Below, piece by piece: positions 20,328 to 30,243 of a stretch of 64,000 nt of DNA. Numbering within the stretch: the first letter of the stretch is position 1; each line of letters starts with the position of its first letter. The position numbers and the translations under genes were made by a program. The DNA is from Pseudomonas mendocina (GTDB taxonomy: Bacteria; Pseudomonadota; Gammaproteobacteria; Pseudomonadales; Pseudomonadaceae): positions 4,278,001-4,342,000 of the forward strand of contig NZ_CP027657.1 in assembly GCF_003008615.1 (NCBI RefSeq). The letters run 5' to 3'. A model generated the notes under the pieces. The model searched no databases and had not been told where the DNA came from. It saw nothing but the letters and a program-made list of their open reading frames with translations.

Positions 20328-21152
20328 ATGAGCGCAGCGATTCGAGTCGACCGACTGAACAAGAGCTTCGGCCGTAAACAGGCGCTGTTCGACCTGGCGC
20401 TGTCGGTGCAATCGGGCGAGATGGTCGCGCTGATCGGTGCTTCGGGCTCGGGCAAGTCGACGTTGCTGCGGCATCTGGCAGGTCTGGCACGCGGTGACGC
20501 GGGCAGCATCGAGGTACTGGGGCGTCAGGTGCAGGCTGATGGCCGCTTGAATGGCGATGTGCGTCGGCAGCGTGCCGACATTGGTTACATCTTCCAGCAG
20601 TTCAACCTGGTTGGCCGCCTAAGCGTGCTGCAGAACGTGCTGCTCGGTGGCCTGGGCCGCATGCCGCGCTGGCGCGGCAGTTTCAGCCTGTTCAGCGTCG
20701 AAGAGAAACAGCGTGCCATGCAGGCGCTGGAGCGGGTCGGACTAGCCGAGTTCGCTGCGCAACGTGCCTCGACTCTTTCCGGCGGACAGCAACAGCGCGT
20801 CGCCATCGCCCGTGCGCTGTGCCAGCAGGCCGAGGTGATTCTCGCTGACGAACCGATCGCCTCGCTCGACCCGGAGTCGGCGCGCAAGGTGATGGAGATT
20901 CTCGCCGACATCAACCGCCGCGACGGCAAGACGGTGGTGGTGACCCTGCATCAAGTCGATTACGCGGTGCGCTATTGCCAGCGCGCTGTGGCGCTCAAGA
21001 ACGGGCGCATTCACTTCGACGGCCCGACCGAAGGCTTCAACCCCGATTTCCTCAATGACCTCTACGGCGGCGATCTCGATATCAGCCTGCTGCTGCCGCA
21101 AGGGCAGCGCCCACGGGCTGTAGAGCGTCCGCTGACGCTGGCCAAGGCCTGA
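20328..21152 (+). CDS. phnC: Phosphonate ABC transporter ATP-binding protein PhnC
   Basis: A 274-residue ABC ATPase that energises phosphonate import with PhnD and PhnE. It has Walker [10 protein letters not shown], the [15 protein letters not shown] signature and Walker [16 protein letters not shown]. The preferred ATG at 20328 follows GAGGG; an in-frame ATG eight codons upstream has no such site. It is the first gene of the phn operon. Confidence 0.95.
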   Translation: MSAAIRVDRLNKSFGRKQALFDLALSVQSGEMVALIGASGSGKSTLLRHLAGLARGDAGSIEVLGRQVQADGRLNGDVRRQRADIGYIFQQFNLVGRLSVLQNVLLGGLGRMPRWRGSFSLFSVEEKQRAMQALERVGLAEFAAQRASTLSGGQQQRVAIARALCQQAEVILADEPIASLDPESARKVMEILADINRRDGKTVVVTLHQVDYAVRYCQRAVALKNGRIHFDGPTEGFNPDFLNDLYGGDLDISLLLPQGQRPRAVERPLTLAKA

Positions 21153-21202
21153 CGTCCCTCAGATTCGAACCCTAACGCCAACCCGCAACAGGAGTGTGCT
21201 CC

Positions 21203-22204
21203 ATGTTCAAACGCATCGGCCAGGTGCTGGCTGCCTCTGCGCTCGTCACCGGTTCCCTGCTGGGCTCGGTTCATGCGACCGAGGAACTCAACTTCGGCAT
21301 CATTTCCACCGAGTCCTCGCAGAACCTCAAGGCCATGTGGGATCCCTTCCTCGCTGACATGAGCAAGCAGACCGGCGTGAAGATCAACGCCTTCTTCGCC
21401 CCGGACTATGCCGGAATCATCCAGGGCATGCGTTTCGACAAGGTCGATGTGGCCTGGTACGGCAACAAGTCGGCAATGGAAGCAGTGGATCGCGCTGGTG
21501 GTGAGATCTTCGCCCAGACCGTGGCGGCCAATGGTGCGCAGGGTTACTACAGCCTGCTGGTAGCGCACAAGGACAGCCCGATCGACTCGGTCGAGGACAT
21601 GCTCAAGAACGCCAAGTCGCTGACCTTCGCCAACGGTGACCCGAACTCCACTTCCGGTTACCTGGTGCCCGGCTACTACGTGTTCGCCCAGAACAACGTC
21701 GATGCCGGCAAGATCTTCAAGCGTTCGCTCAACGGCAGCCATGAAGTCAACGCGCTGTCGGTGGCCAACAAGCAGGTCGACGTCGGTACCTTCAACAGCG
21801 AGGGCATGGAGCGCCTGGAAGTCACCGCGCCGGACAAGGCCGCACAGCTCAAGGTGATCTGGACTTCGCCGCTGATTCCGTCCGACCCCATCGTCTGGCG
21901 CAAGAACCTGCCGCAGGAAACCCGCGACAAGCTGCGCGACTTCTTCATGAGCTACGGCGCCAAGCCAGAAGAGAAGAAGGTGCTCGAAGGCCTGCAATGG
22001 GGTCAGTTCAAGCAGTCCGACAACGATCAGTTGCTGCCGATCCGTCAGCTCGAACTGTTCAAGAAACGCACTGAAGTGGCCAACAACGCCACGCTCAAGG
22101 ACGCCGACAAGCAGGCGCAACTCAAGTCGCTGGACGCCGAGCTGGCCAAGCTGGAACAGCGCATGGCCGAGCGTGAGAAGCAAAACGGCGCCAGCGCTGG
22201 TTGA
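21203..22204 (+). CDS. phnD: Phosphonate-binding periplasmic protein PhnD
   Basis: A 333-residue solute-binding protein with a signal peptide ([25 protein letters not shown]). The PhnD-family body contains [19 protein letters not shown] and [19 protein letters not shown] and ends in a Lys/Glu-rich helix. It delivers phosphonates to PhnC-PhnE. AGGAG precedes the ATG. A GC hairpin (22214-22235) follows the gene. Confidence 0.95.
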   Translation: MFKRIGQVLAASALVTGSLLGSVHATEELNFGIISTESSQNLKAMWDPFLADMSKQTGVKINAFFAPDYAGIIQGMRFDKVDVAWYGNKSAMEAVDRAGGEIFAQTVAANGAQGYYSLLVAHKDSPIDSVEDMLKNAKSLTFANGDPNSTSGYLVPGYYVFAQNNVDAGKIFKRSLNGSHEVNALSVANKQVDVGTFNSEGMERLEVTAPDKAAQLKVIWTSPLIPSDPIVWRKNLPQETRDKLRDFFMSYGAKPEEKKVLEGLQWGQFKQSDNDQLLPIRQLELFKKRTEVANNATLKDADKQAQLKSLDAELAKLEQRMAEREKQNGASAG

Positions 22205-22210
22205 GCCTCG

Positions 22211-22240
22211 GAGCCGCCCCGCGAAAGTGGGGCGGTTCTC
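22211..22240 (+). terminator. Hairpin between phnD and phnE
   Basis: CCGCCCC / GGGGCGG with an 8-nt loop and GAG/CTC flanks, with no U-run. It may act as an mRNA-stabilising or partial-termination hairpin favouring abundant PhnD. That role is inference. Confidence 0.45.
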
Positions 22241-22286
22241 GAGAAGCTCGCCGCTGAAGCGCCTCCCACAGGAGCGAGAGTTACCC

Positions 22287-23078
22287 ATGACCACACTGAC
22301 CACCGCCACCCCGGTCGCCGAGGGCAAGCGCAGCTGGCTGCAACTGATCGGCTGGGGCCTGTTCCTCGCCGTGCTCGCCTGGTCCTGGCAGGGCGCGGAA
22401 ATGAACCCGCTGGCGCTGGTGCGCGATGCCGGCAACATGGCCACCTTCGCTGCCGACTTCTTCCCGCCGGATTTCAGCAACTGGCAGCACTACCTCAAGG
22501 AGATGGTGACCACCGTACAGATCGCCCTCTGGGGCACGGTGCTGGCCATCGTTTGCGCCATTCCGCTGGGCATCCTCTGTTCCGAGAACATCGTGCCCTG
22601 GTGGGTGTACCAGCCGGTACGCCGGGTGATGGATGCCTGCCGTTCGATCAACGAAATGGTCTTCGCCATGCTCTTCGTCGTCGCTGTCGGACTTGGCCCC
22701 TTCGCCGGCGTGCTGGCGCTGTTCATCAGCACCACCGGGGTGCTGGCCAAGCTCTTCGCCGAGGCGGTCGAGGCCATTGACCCAGGCCCGGTCGAAGGCG
22801 TACGCGCTACCGGTGCCAGTGCTCTGCAGGAAGTGATCTTCGGCGTCATCCCGCAGGTTCTGCCGCTGTGGATTTCCTACTCGCTGTACCGCTTCGAGTC
22901 CAACGTGCGTTCGGCCACGGTGGTCGGCATGGTCGGCGCCGGCGGTATCGGCGTGATCCTCTGGGAAGCGATTCGTGGCTTCCAGTTCGCCCAGACCTGC
23001 GCGCTGCTGATCGTGATCATCCTGGTGGTGAGTGCCATCGACATCCTGTCCCAGCGCTTGCGCAAGCTCTTTATCTGA
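22287..23078 (+). CDS. phnE: Phosphonate ABC transporter permease PhnE
   Basis: A 263-residue membrane permease with about six hydrophobic segments. The EAA-like loop ([35 protein letters not shown]) is characteristic of PhnE. The ATG at 22287 follows AGGAG, and the upstream in-frame extension overlaps phnD and is not a plausible start. A half REP-like sequence lies just before the ribosome site. Confidence 0.94.
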   Translation: MTTLTTATPVAEGKRSWLQLIGWGLFLAVLAWSWQGAEMNPLALVRDAGNMATFAADFFPPDFSNWQHYLKEMVTTVQIALWGTVLAIVCAIPLGILCSENIVPWWVYQPVRRVMDACRSINEMVFAMLFVVAVGLGPFAGVLALFISTTGVLAKLFAEAVEAIDPGPVEGVRATGASALQEVIFGVIPQVLPLWISYSLYRFESNVRSATVVGMVGAGGIGVILWEAIRGFQFAQTCALLIVIILVVSAIDILSQRLRKLFI

Positions 23079-23116
23079 AGGAGAGGGAGGGCGCCTGCGT
23101 GCGCCCTTTTCAAACG

Positions 23117-23821
23117 ATGAACTTGTCTAGACAAAGCGAACCGCTGTACCGCGAACTGGCCGCCGTGTTGCGTGAAGACGTGCAGCACATGAGCCCAGGC
23201 GACTACCTGCCAGGCGAGATGCAACTGGCCGCGCGCTTTTCCGTCAACCGCCACACCCTGCGTCGCGCCGTCGACGAGCTGGTGCTCGAAGGCCGTCTGC
23301 TGCGCCGCCAGGGCAAGGGCACCCAGGTGCTGGCCAAGCCGCTGGTGTATCCGGTGGAGGCGGGCAGTGCCTTCAGTCAGTCGCTGTCGGCGCTTGGCCA
23401 CCGCGTCGAGGCGCAGCTGCTCGAGCGCCTGCGCCGCAGCGGCAGCAGCGAGGAGTGCCGACATCTGCAACTGCCCGATGGCAGCGAACTGGTCGAACTG
23501 GCCACCCTGCGCCTGCTCGACGGCCAGCCGCTGAGCCTGATCCGTCACCGTTTCTGCGCCAGCCTGGCACCGCTGCTGGCCGACTACCGGGGCGGTTCGC
23601 TGCGCCAGTACCTGGGCGAGCGCGACCTGCCGCTGGCGCGCACCTTCAGCCTGATCGGTGCACGCCTGCCTAGCCGCGAGGAGGCTGCGCACCTGCTGAT
23701 GCCGCGTCATGCGCCGCTGCTCAGCGTGCTCACGCTGTCCCGTGATCCCGCCGGTCGTGCCGTGGAACTGGCGCAATCCAGCAGCCGAGCCGACCGCTTC
23801 CAGTACCAGGTCGCGACCTGA
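23117..23821 (+). CDS. phnF: GntR/HutC-type regulator PhnF
   Basis: A 234-residue regulator with an N-terminal winged helix (GEMQLAARFSVNRHTLRRAVDELVLEGRLLRRQGKGT) and a C-terminal UTRA ligand domain. PhnF proteins repress phn operons. The ATG at 23117 gives MNLSRQSEPLYRELA. The longer in-frame upstream stretch runs through phnE and is not used. The stop may overlap an ATG of phnG. Confidence 0.92.
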   Translation: MNLSRQSEPLYRELAAVLREDVQHMSPGDYLPGEMQLAARFSVNRHTLRRAVDELVLEGRLLRRQGKGTQVLAKPLVYPVEAGSAFSQSLSALGHRVEAQLLERLRRSGSSEECRHLQLPDGSELVELATLRLLDGQPLSLIRHRFCASLAPLLADYRGGSLRQYLGERDLPLARTFSLIGARLPSREEAAHLLMPRHAPLLSVLTLSRDPAGRAVELAQSSSRADRFQYQVAT

Positions 23822-23832
23822 TGGAGACCCGC

Positions 23833-24282
23833 ATGAACCACCAAGACCCGAATACCACCGCGCGTCAGCGCTGGATGGGCGTGCTGGCCCGTGCCGGCCA
23901 GGCGCTCGATGCCCACGAGGCGGCGTTGAAAGACAGCGCCTATCAACTGATCCGTGCCCCCGAGGTGGGCATGACCCTGGTGCGTGGGCGCATGGGCGGC
24001 AACGGCAGCGCCTTCAACCTCGGCGAAATGACCGTCACCCGCTGCGTGGTACGCCTGGCTGACGGCCGCACCGGCTACAGCTACCTGGCCGGACGTGACA
24101 AGCGCCGCGCCGAACTGGCGGCGCTGGCCGATGCCCACCTGCAGGGCAGCGACCAGGCGCGCTGGCTCAGCGATCTGATCGACCCCCTGGCCCGTCAGCA
24201 GCGCGAGCAGCGCCTGGCCCGGGCCGCCCGTACCGCCACCACTCAGGTGGAGTTCTTCACCCTGGTCAGAGGAGAGGATTGA
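23833..24282 (+). CDS. phnG: C-P lyase core subunit PhnG
   Basis: A 149-residue PhnG, part of the PhnGHIJ core complex of carbon-phosphorus lyase. Recognised from RQRWMGVLARAG, LVRGRMGGNGSAFNLGEMTVTRCVV and GYSYLAGRDKRRAELAALADA. The ATG at 23833 lies 6 nt after GGAGA. An alternative ATG at 23821 overlaps the phnF stop. Its own stop overlaps the phnH start (TGATG). Confidence 0.93.
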   Translation: MNHQDPNTTARQRWMGVLARAGQALDAHEAALKDSAYQLIRAPEVGMTLVRGRMGGNGSAFNLGEMTVTRCVVRLADGRTGYSYLAGRDKRRAELAALADAHLQGSDQARWLSDLIDPLARQQREQRLARAARTATTQVEFFTLVRGED

Positions 24283-24893
24283 TGACTACGTCGCACAGCT
24301 CGCACTGGCTGCAACCGGCCTTCGACGATCCGGTGCTGGATGCCCAGGTCAGCTTCCGAGCGGCCCTCGGTGCGCTGGCCGAACCGGGATTGCCGCGCGC
24401 CATGGATCGCGCCCATGCATTGGGTGAGCTGGCACCGGCCACCTATGGCCTGTGCCTGGCCTTCCTCGACAGTGATACGCCGCTGTGGCTGGCGCCGCGC
24501 TTCGATACGCCGCTGATTCGCGCCAACCTGGCGTTCCACTGTGGTTGTCCGATCGTCGCCGAGCGCGAGATCGCCCTGTTCGCCCTGCTGGATGAGCGCG
24601 AGTTGAGCGATCTGTCGGACTTCGACAACGGCAGCGAACGCTACCCGGATCAGTCCTGCACGCTGCTGATTCAGCTCGCCGATCTGCACGCCGGCGCCCC
24701 GCTGCGTTGGCGTGGGCCGGGCATCAAGGACGTGCGCAGCGTCAACCTGCCGTTGCCGGCGTCGTTCTGGCAGCAGCGCCTGGCGCGTAGTGCCTTTCCC
24801 CGTGGCCTGGATTGTTTCTTCGCCGCAGGCGGCGAGGTGATCGGCCTGCCACGCAGCACCCGCGTGCTGATCGAAACCGAGGAGGCTGCCTGA
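24282..24893 (+). CDS. phnH: C-P lyase core subunit PhnH
   Basis: A 203-residue PhnH, a pseudo-PLP-transferase fold dimer in the C-P lyase core. Recognised from QPAFDDPVLDAQVSFRAALGALAEPG and the C-terminal FPRGLDCFFAAGGEVIGLPRSTRV. ATG preceded by AGAGGAG and overlapping the phnG stop. Its stop overlaps the phnI start in the same way. Confidence 0.94.
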   Translation: MTTSHSSHWLQPAFDDPVLDAQVSFRAALGALAEPGLPRAMDRAHALGELAPATYGLCLAFLDSDTPLWLAPRFDTPLIRANLAFHCGCPIVAEREIALFALLDERELSDLSDFDNGSERYPDQSCTLLIQLADLHAGAPLRWRGPGIKDVRSVNLPLPASFWQQRLARSAFPRGLDCFFAAGGEVIGLPRSTRVLIETEEAA

Positions 24894-25969
24894 TGTACGT
24901 CGCCGTCAAGGGTGGCGAACGCGCCATCGACAATGCCCATCAACTGCTGGCCAGCCGTCGCCGTGGCGATACCGCCATCGACGAGCTGGGCGTACAGCAG
25001 GTGCGTCAGCAACTGCCGCTGGCCGTGGCCCGCGTCATGAGCGAGGGTTCGCTGTACGACGAGGAACTGGCTGCGCTGGCGATCAAGCAGGCGGCTGGCG
25101 ACCTGATGGAGGCCATCTTCCTGCTGCGCGCCTACCGCACCACGTTGCCGCGTTTCGGCGTCAGCGAGCCGCTGGACAGCACGCAGATGCAACTGGAGCG
25201 GCGCATTTCAGCCACCTTCAAGGATTTGCCCGGTGGCCAACTGCTCGGCCCGACCTTCGACTACACCCACCGTCTGCTGGATTTCACCTTGCTGGCCGAG
25301 GGCGAGTACCCGGCGCCGGAAGTGGCCGTTACCGACGAGCCCAAGCCCTGTCCGCGGGTGCTGGACTTTCTTGCCGACGAGGGCCTGATGGCCCGCGAGC
25401 AGGACGACGGTGCACCGGTGCCTGACATCACCCGCGAGCCGCTGGCCTTTCCCGCCAGCCGCGCCGAGCGCCTGCAGGCATTGGCCCGGGGGGACGAAGG
25501 CTTTCTCCTGGCGCTCGGCTATTCCACCCAGCGCGGCTACGGTCGCAACCACCCGTTCGCCGGGGAGATCCGTATCGGCACCGTCGAGGTATGGATGACG
25601 CCTGCCGAACTGGGTTTCGCCGTGCCGCTGGGCGATATCGAAATCACCGAATGCGAGATGGTCAACCAGTTCGTCGGGGAAAGCGCCGAGCAGGCGCAGT
25701 TCACCCGTGGCTATGGCCTGGCCTTCGGTTACGCCGAGCGCAAGGCCATGGGCATGGCCCTGGTCGACCGCGCGCTGCGTGCCGGCGAGTACGGCGAAGA
25801 GGTACAGGGGCCGGCGCAGGAGGAGGAATTCGTGCTGATGCACTGCGACAACGTCGAGGCTGCCGGCTTCGTCTCGCACCTCAAGTTGCCGCATTACGTC
25901 GACTTCCAGGCCGAACTGGAACTGATCCGCAAGCTGCGCCGCCAGGCGTCGGCAGAGGAGAACCGCTGA
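24893..25969 (+). CDS. phnI: C-P lyase core subunit PhnI
   Basis: A 358-residue PhnI, the nucleosidase-type subunit that, with PhnG, H and L, forms ribose-triphosphonate from ATP and phosphonate. The start MYVAVKGGERAIDNAHQLLA is the family signature. Other blocks are YSTQRGYGRNHPFAGEIR and KLPHYVDFQAELELIRKLR. The true start is the ATG in the TGATG overlap with phnH. Confidence 0.95.
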   Translation: MYVAVKGGERAIDNAHQLLASRRRGDTAIDELGVQQVRQQLPLAVARVMSEGSLYDEELAALAIKQAAGDLMEAIFLLRAYRTTLPRFGVSEPLDSTQMQLERRISATFKDLPGGQLLGPTFDYTHRLLDFTLLAEGEYPAPEVAVTDEPKPCPRVLDFLADEGLMAREQDDGAPVPDITREPLAFPASRAERLQALARGDEGFLLALGYSTQRGYGRNHPFAGEIRIGTVEVWMTPAELGFAVPLGDIEITECEMVNQFVGESAEQAQFTRGYGLAFGYAERKAMGMALVDRALRAGEYGEEVQGPAQEEEFVLMHCDNVEAAGFVSHLKLPHYVDFQAELELIRKLRRQASAEENR

Positions 25970-26838
25970 TGAACGCTTCCACCGCAAGTGGCGCCCGCGT
26001 GGCGTCGGCCTACAACTTCGCCTACCTCGACGAACAGACCAAACGCATGATCCGCCGTGGCCTGCTCAAGGCCGTGGCGATCCCCGGCTACCAGGTGCCT
26101 TTCGGCGGTCGCGAAATGCCGCTGCCCTATGGCTGGGGCACCGGCGGTATGCAGCTGACAGCCGCCATTCTTGGTGCGGATGACGTGCTCAAGGTGATCG
26201 ACCAGGGCGCCGATGACACCACCAATGCGGTGTCGATCCGCCGCTTCTTCGCCCGCACCGCTGGTGTCGCCACCACCGAGCGCACGGTGGAGGCCAGCGT
26301 GATCCAGACCCGCCACCGCATTCCGGAAACGCCGCTTTCGGCCGGGCAGATCATGGTCTATCAGGTACCTATCCCTGAGCCGCTGCGTTTCATCGAACCG
26401 TCCGAGAGCGAGACGCGCACCATGCACGCGCTGGAAGACTACGGCGTGATGCACGTGAAGCTGTACGAGGACATCGCCACCTTCGGCCATATCGCTACCG
26501 CCTACGCCTACCCGGTGACGGTGGACGAGCGCTACGTGATGGATCCGTCGCCGATCCCCAAGTTCGACAACCCCAAGCTGGACATGAGCCCGGCGCTGAT
26601 GCTGTTCGGTGCCGGTCGCGAGAAGCGCCTGTACGCGGTGCCGCCCTTTACTCAGGTGGTCAGCCTGGACTTCGAGGATCACCCCTTTGCTGCGCAGCAG
26701 TGGGACGAATGCTGCGCTTTCTGTGGCAGCACCGAGTCCTTCCTTGACGAGCTGATCGTCGACGACGTCGGCAGCAAGCGCTACGTCTGCTCCGACACCG
26801 ACTACTGCCGCCAGCGCACCGAGGAGAACCTGCAATGA
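25969..26838 (+). CDS. phnJ: C-P lyase radical SAM subunit PhnJ
   Basis: A 289-residue PhnJ that cleaves the carbon-phosphorus bond by radical SAM chemistry. The cysteines fit the E. coli pattern: C249, C252 and C274 match the cluster ligands and C280 the thiyl-radical cysteine (CCAFCGS ... RYVCSDTDYC). The N-terminal SAYNFAYLDEQTKRMIRRGLLKA is typical. Start and stop overlap phnI and phnK respectively (TGATG and ATGA). Confidence 0.96.
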   Translation: MNASTASGARVASAYNFAYLDEQTKRMIRRGLLKAVAIPGYQVPFGGREMPLPYGWGTGGMQLTAAILGADDVLKVIDQGADDTTNAVSIRRFFARTAGVATTERTVEASVIQTRHRIPETPLSAGQIMVYQVPIPEPLRFIEPSESETRTMHALEDYGVMHVKLYEDIATFGHIATAYAYPVTVDERYVMDPSPIPKFDNPKLDMSPALMLFGAGREKRLYAVPPFTQVVSLDFEDHPFAAQQWDECCAFCGSTESFLDELIVDDVGSKRYVCSDTDYCRQRTEENLQ

Positions 26839-27644
26839 GCGCCGCCGAACGTCTGCAACCTGTTGTGGCAGTGGCCGAGCCGCTGTTCTCGGTGCGTGAT
26901 CTGACCCGCCTGTACGGCCCGGAGAAGGGCTGCCAGGGCGTGAGTTTCGACCTCTATCCGGGGGAGGTGCTGGGCATCGTCGGCGAGTCGGGCTCGGGCA
27001 AGTCCACCTTGCTCAGCCTGCTCTCCGGCCGTTGCCCGCCGGATCGCGGCAGCGTGCGTTATCGCGGTCGTGACGGCCAGTGGCTCGACCTCTACAGCGC
27101 CAGCGAGGCCGAACGACGCACGCTGCTGCGCACCGAATGGGGCTTCGTCGAGCAGAACCCGCGTGATGGCCTGCGCATGGCGGTCTCGGCCGGCGCCAAC
27201 ATCGGCGAGCGGCTGATGGCCCAGGGCGTGCGCCACTACGGTGAACTGCGTGCCGCCGGGCTCGACTGGCTGAGCCAGGTGGAGATCGACCCGGCACGTA
27301 TCGATGATCTGCCGCGCACCTTCTCCGGTGGCATGCAGCAGCGCCTGCAGATCGCCCGCAACCTGGTGTCCTCGCCGCGCCTGGTGTTCATGGACGAGCC
27401 GACTGGCGGGCTGGACGTGTCGGTGCAGGCGCGCCTGCTCGATCTGCTGCGCGGCCTGGTGCGTGAGTTGGATCTGGCCGTGGTGATCGTCACCCATGAC
27501 CTGGCGGTGGCGCGCCTGCTGGCCGATCGGCTGATGGTGATGCGCCGCTCGCGCGTGGTGGAGGCGGGGCTGACGGATCAGATTCTCGACGATCCGCAGC
27601 ATCCCTATTCGCAACTGTTGGTGTCGTCGGTGCTGCAGCCATGA
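26835..27644 (+). CDS. phnK: C-P lyase ABC-type subunit PhnK
   Basis: A 269-residue ATPase that docks on the C-P lyase core. It has Walker A GESGSGKST, signature FSGGMQQRLQIARNL and Walker B LVFMDEPTGGLDVS. It is cytoplasmic and not part of a transporter. It overlaps phnJ by 4 nt (ATGA). A 181-nt repeat-filled gap then separates it from phnL. Confidence 0.94.
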   Translation: MSAAERLQPVVAVAEPLFSVRDLTRLYGPEKGCQGVSFDLYPGEVLGIVGESGSGKSTLLSLLSGRCPPDRGSVRYRGRDGQWLDLYSASEAERRTLLRTEWGFVEQNPRDGLRMAVSAGANIGERLMAQGVRHYGELRAAGLDWLSQVEIDPARIDDLPRTFSGGMQQRLQIARNLVSSPRLVFMDEPTGGLDVSVQARLLDLLRGLVRELDLAVVIVTHDLAVARLLADRLMVMRRSRVVEAGLTDQILDDPQHPYSQLLVSSVLQP

Positions 27645-27677
27645 CTGAGAGCTGCACGCTTGCGCATGACGCGGGAT

Positions 27678-27807
27678 GTAGGGCGGGTGTAACCCGCCAC
27701 GGCAATGGCGGGTTACACCCGTCCTACGGCCTGCAACCGTCAATCCGCAGCCCGGATGAAATCCGGGACGCCCGTGCCCGTCACCGCCGGATTGCATCCG
27801 GGCTACG
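27678..27807. repeat. Two REP-like inverted repeats inside the phn operon
   Basis: The first inverted repeat has arms at 27678-27698 and 27707-27727 (core GGGTGTAACCCGCC / GGCGGGTTACACCC). The second has arms at 27749-27767 and 27787-27807 and belongs to the same CCCGGATGAAATCCGGG family as 299-357. Together they fill the only sizeable gap in the otherwise overlapping phnG-phnP block. Confidence 0.75.
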
Positions 27808-27825
27808 ACAGCAATCGAGGTGTAT

Positions 27826-28542
27826 ATGAACAACCTGATCGAGGTCAGCAGCCTCAGCAAGACCTTCACCCTGCACCAGCAGAACGGCGTCGTCCTGCAG
27901 GTGCTGCGTGATCTGAACTTCAGCGTGCGTGGGGGCGAGTGCCTGGTGCTGCACGGCAAGTCCGGCGCCGGCAAGTCGACCCTGCTGCGCACCCTGTACG
28001 GCAACTACTTGGCCGCCGGCGGCAGCATTCGTATCCGTCATCAGGGCAACGCCGTTGAGCTGGTCGGTGCTCAGCCGCGCCAGGTGCTGGAGGTGCGGCG
28101 GCAGAGTCTGGGTTACGTCAGCCAGTTCTTGCGGGTGATCCCGCGGGTCTCGACCCTGGACGTGGTGATGGAGCCGGCGCTGTCACGCGGTTGGACGCGT
28201 AGCGACGCCGAGGCGCGGGCCAAGGCATTGCTGGCGCGGCTGAACATTCCCGAGGCGCTCTGGCAACTGGCGCCGGGCACCTTCTCCGGCGGTGAGCAGC
28301 AGCGCGTCAACATTGCCCGCGGCTTCATGGTCGAGTGGCCGGTGCTGCTGCTGGACGAGCCCACTGCCTCGCTGGACGAAGCCAACCGCCAGGTGGTGCT
28401 GGCGCTGATCAACGAAGCCAAGGCCGCTGACAGTGCGCTGATCGGCATCTTCCATGACCGCATCGCCCGCGAGGCGGTGGCCGACCGTTACCTCGACATG
28501 AGCGCCGAGGCGGCGCAAGCGGAGTACGTCTATGTCGTCTGA
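27826..28542 (+). CDS. phnL: C-P lyase ABC-type subunit PhnL
   Basis: A 238-residue ATPase with Walker A GKSGAGKST, signature FSGGEQQRVNIARGF and Walker B VLLLDEPTASLDEAN. It is required for the PhnI reaction. The ATG at 27826 lies after GAGG; a GTG two codons earlier is less likely. It overlaps phnM by 11 nt. Confidence 0.94.
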   Translation: MNNLIEVSSLSKTFTLHQQNGVVLQVLRDLNFSVRGGECLVLHGKSGAGKSTLLRTLYGNYLAAGGSIRIRHQGNAVELVGAQPRQVLEVRRQSLGYVSQFLRVIPRVSTLDVVMEPALSRGWTRSDAEARAKALLARLNIPEALWQLAPGTFSGGEQQRVNIARGFMVEWPVLLLDEPTASLDEANRQVVLALINEAKAADSALIGIFHDRIAREAVADRYLDMSAEAAQAEYVYVV

Positions 28543-29677
28543 ACAGATTCTCAGCAATGCCCGCGTCGTCACTGCCGAGCGCGAGTTTCTCGGCATGTTG
28601 CTGCTGCGTGACGGCCTGATCGCCGCGGTGGACGAGGGCGCCAGCCGCCTGCCGCAGGCCCAGGATCTGGGAGGTGATTACCTGCTACCAGGGTTGGTGG
28701 AGTTGCACACCGACAACCTGGAAAAGCACATGAGTCCCAGGCCGGGGGTCGATTGGCCGTCGGCGTCGGCGGTGCTCACCCATGATGCGCAGATCGTCGC
28801 CGCCGGCATCACCACGGTGTTCGATGCGTTGTCCATCGGTGACATCAACCCGCGTGGCCGGCGCATGCAGCAACTGCCGGCGATGATCGAGGCCATCGCC
28901 GCCAGCGAGGCAGCCGGGCAGACCCGTGCTGAGCACCGCCTGCATCTGCGCTGCGAGCTGTGCCATCCCGATGCGCTGACGATCTACCGCGACCTGGTGG
29001 AGCACCCGCTGGTGGCGCTGGTGTCGGTGATGGATCACTCGCCCGGCCAGCGCCAGTTCGCCAAGGTGGAGAAGTACCGCGAGTACTACATGGGCAAGTA
29101 CCACCTGAGCCCGGCGGAGATGGAGGAGTTTCTCCAGGAACAGATCGCCAACTCGCGCCAGTACAGCGACTACCAGCGCCGTGTCATCGTCGAGGACTGC
29201 CACAGCCGGGGCATCTCGGTGGCCAGCCATGATGACGCGACCCTGGCCCACGTGCAGGAGTCGGCCGGCTTCGGCATGGCCATCGCCGAGTTCCCCACCA
29301 CCCTGGAGGCGGCCAGGGCCAGTCACGAACTGGGTCTGAAAGTACTGATGGGCGCGCCCAATGTGGTGCGCGGTGGTTCGCACTCGGGCAATATCGCCGC
29401 CGCCGAACTGGCGCGTCACGGCGTGCTGGATATCCTCTCCAGTGACTACTACCCGGCCAGCCTGTTGCATGCGGCCTGGCTGCTCGCCGGGCAGGACAAC
29501 GACTATGATTTGCCTGCGGCCATCGCCACCGTGAGCCGCGCACCGGCCAGGGCGGCGGGGATGGACGATCGCGGCGAGATTCGCGTCGGGCTGCGGGCCG
29601 ACCTGGTGCAGGCCAGGGCGCATGGCGAGCAGCCGGTGATCCAGCAGGTGTGGCGCCAAGCACGAAGGGTGTTCTGA
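28532..29677 (+). CDS. phnM: Ribose 1-methylphosphonate 5-triphosphate diphosphatase PhnM
   Basis: A 381-residue amidohydrolase-fold enzyme that removes pyrophosphate from ribose triphosphonate. Metal-binding and family motifs are GLVELHTDNLEKHM, VMDHSPGQRQF, SVASHDDAT and LSSDYYPASLL. It overlaps phnL upstream, and its stop overlaps the phnN ATG by one base. Confidence 0.95.
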   Translation: MSSEQILSNARVVTAEREFLGMLLLRDGLIAAVDEGASRLPQAQDLGGDYLLPGLVELHTDNLEKHMSPRPGVDWPSASAVLTHDAQIVAAGITTVFDALSIGDINPRGRRMQQLPAMIEAIAASEAAGQTRAEHRLHLRCELCHPDALTIYRDLVEHPLVALVSVMDHSPGQRQFAKVEKYREYYMGKYHLSPAEMEEFLQEQIANSRQYSDYQRRVIVEDCHSRGISVASHDDATLAHVQESAGFGMAIAEFPTTLEAARASHELGLKVLMGAPNVVRGGSHSGNIAAAELARHGVLDILSSDYYPASLLHAAWLLAGQDNDYDLPAAIATVSRAPARAAGMDDRGEIRVGLRADLVQARAHGEQPVIQQVWRQARRVF

Positions 29678-30243
29678 TGCAGGGCAGGTTGATCTATCTG
29701 ATGGGGCCTTCGGGCTCGGGCAAGGACAGCCTGTTGCAAGCCGCGCGTGCGCCGCTGGAGGCGCACGGCTGTCGTTTCGCCCGACGGGTGATCACCCGCA
29801 GCGCCGAATCGATGGGGGAAGATGCGCTGGGTGTGACCCCGGCCGAGTTCGAGCGCCTGGAGGGCGAGGGCGCCTTCGCCCTGAGCTGGCGCGCCAATGG
29901 CTTGGCCTATGGCATCCCGCGCGAGATCGATGAGTGGCTGAACGCCGGGCAGGATGTGCTGATCAACGGTTCGCGCGGTCATCTCGAAGCTGCGCGCCAG
30001 CGCTATCCGGATTTGTTGGCGATTCTTCTGCAGGTCGACGAGGCGGTGCTGCGCCAGCGCCTGCTGGCCCGTGGCCGGGAAACACCGGAGCAGATCGAGC
30101 AGCGTCTGGCCCGCAGTCGTCGCTTGAGCGTAGCCGGCACGGCGGCCGAAACGAGCCTCATCACCCTGGACAACTCCGGCCCGCTGCAGCAGACCGTGAA
30201 TCGTCTGCTGCAGCTGCTGGACGAGACCCGCCGATGCGCCTGA
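29677..30243 (+). CDS. phnN: Ribose 1,5-bisphosphate phosphokinase PhnN
   Basis: A 188-residue P-loop kinase (GPSGSGKDSLL at residues 8-18) similar to guanylate kinase. It makes PRPP from ribose 1,5-bisphosphate at the end of C-P lyase breakdown. RVITRSAES and GVTPAEFERLEGEGAFALSW are characteristic. The start is the TGATG overlap with phnM, and the end overlaps phnP by 10 nt. Confidence 0.94.
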   Translation: MQGRLIYLMGPSGSGKDSLLQAARAPLEAHGCRFARRVITRSAESMGEDALGVTPAEFERLEGEGAFALSWRANGLAYGIPREIDEWLNAGQDVLINGSRGHLEAARQRYPDLLAILLQVDEAVLRQRLLARGRETPEQIEQRLARSRRLSVAGTAAETSLITLDNSGPLQQTVNRLLQLLDETRRCA

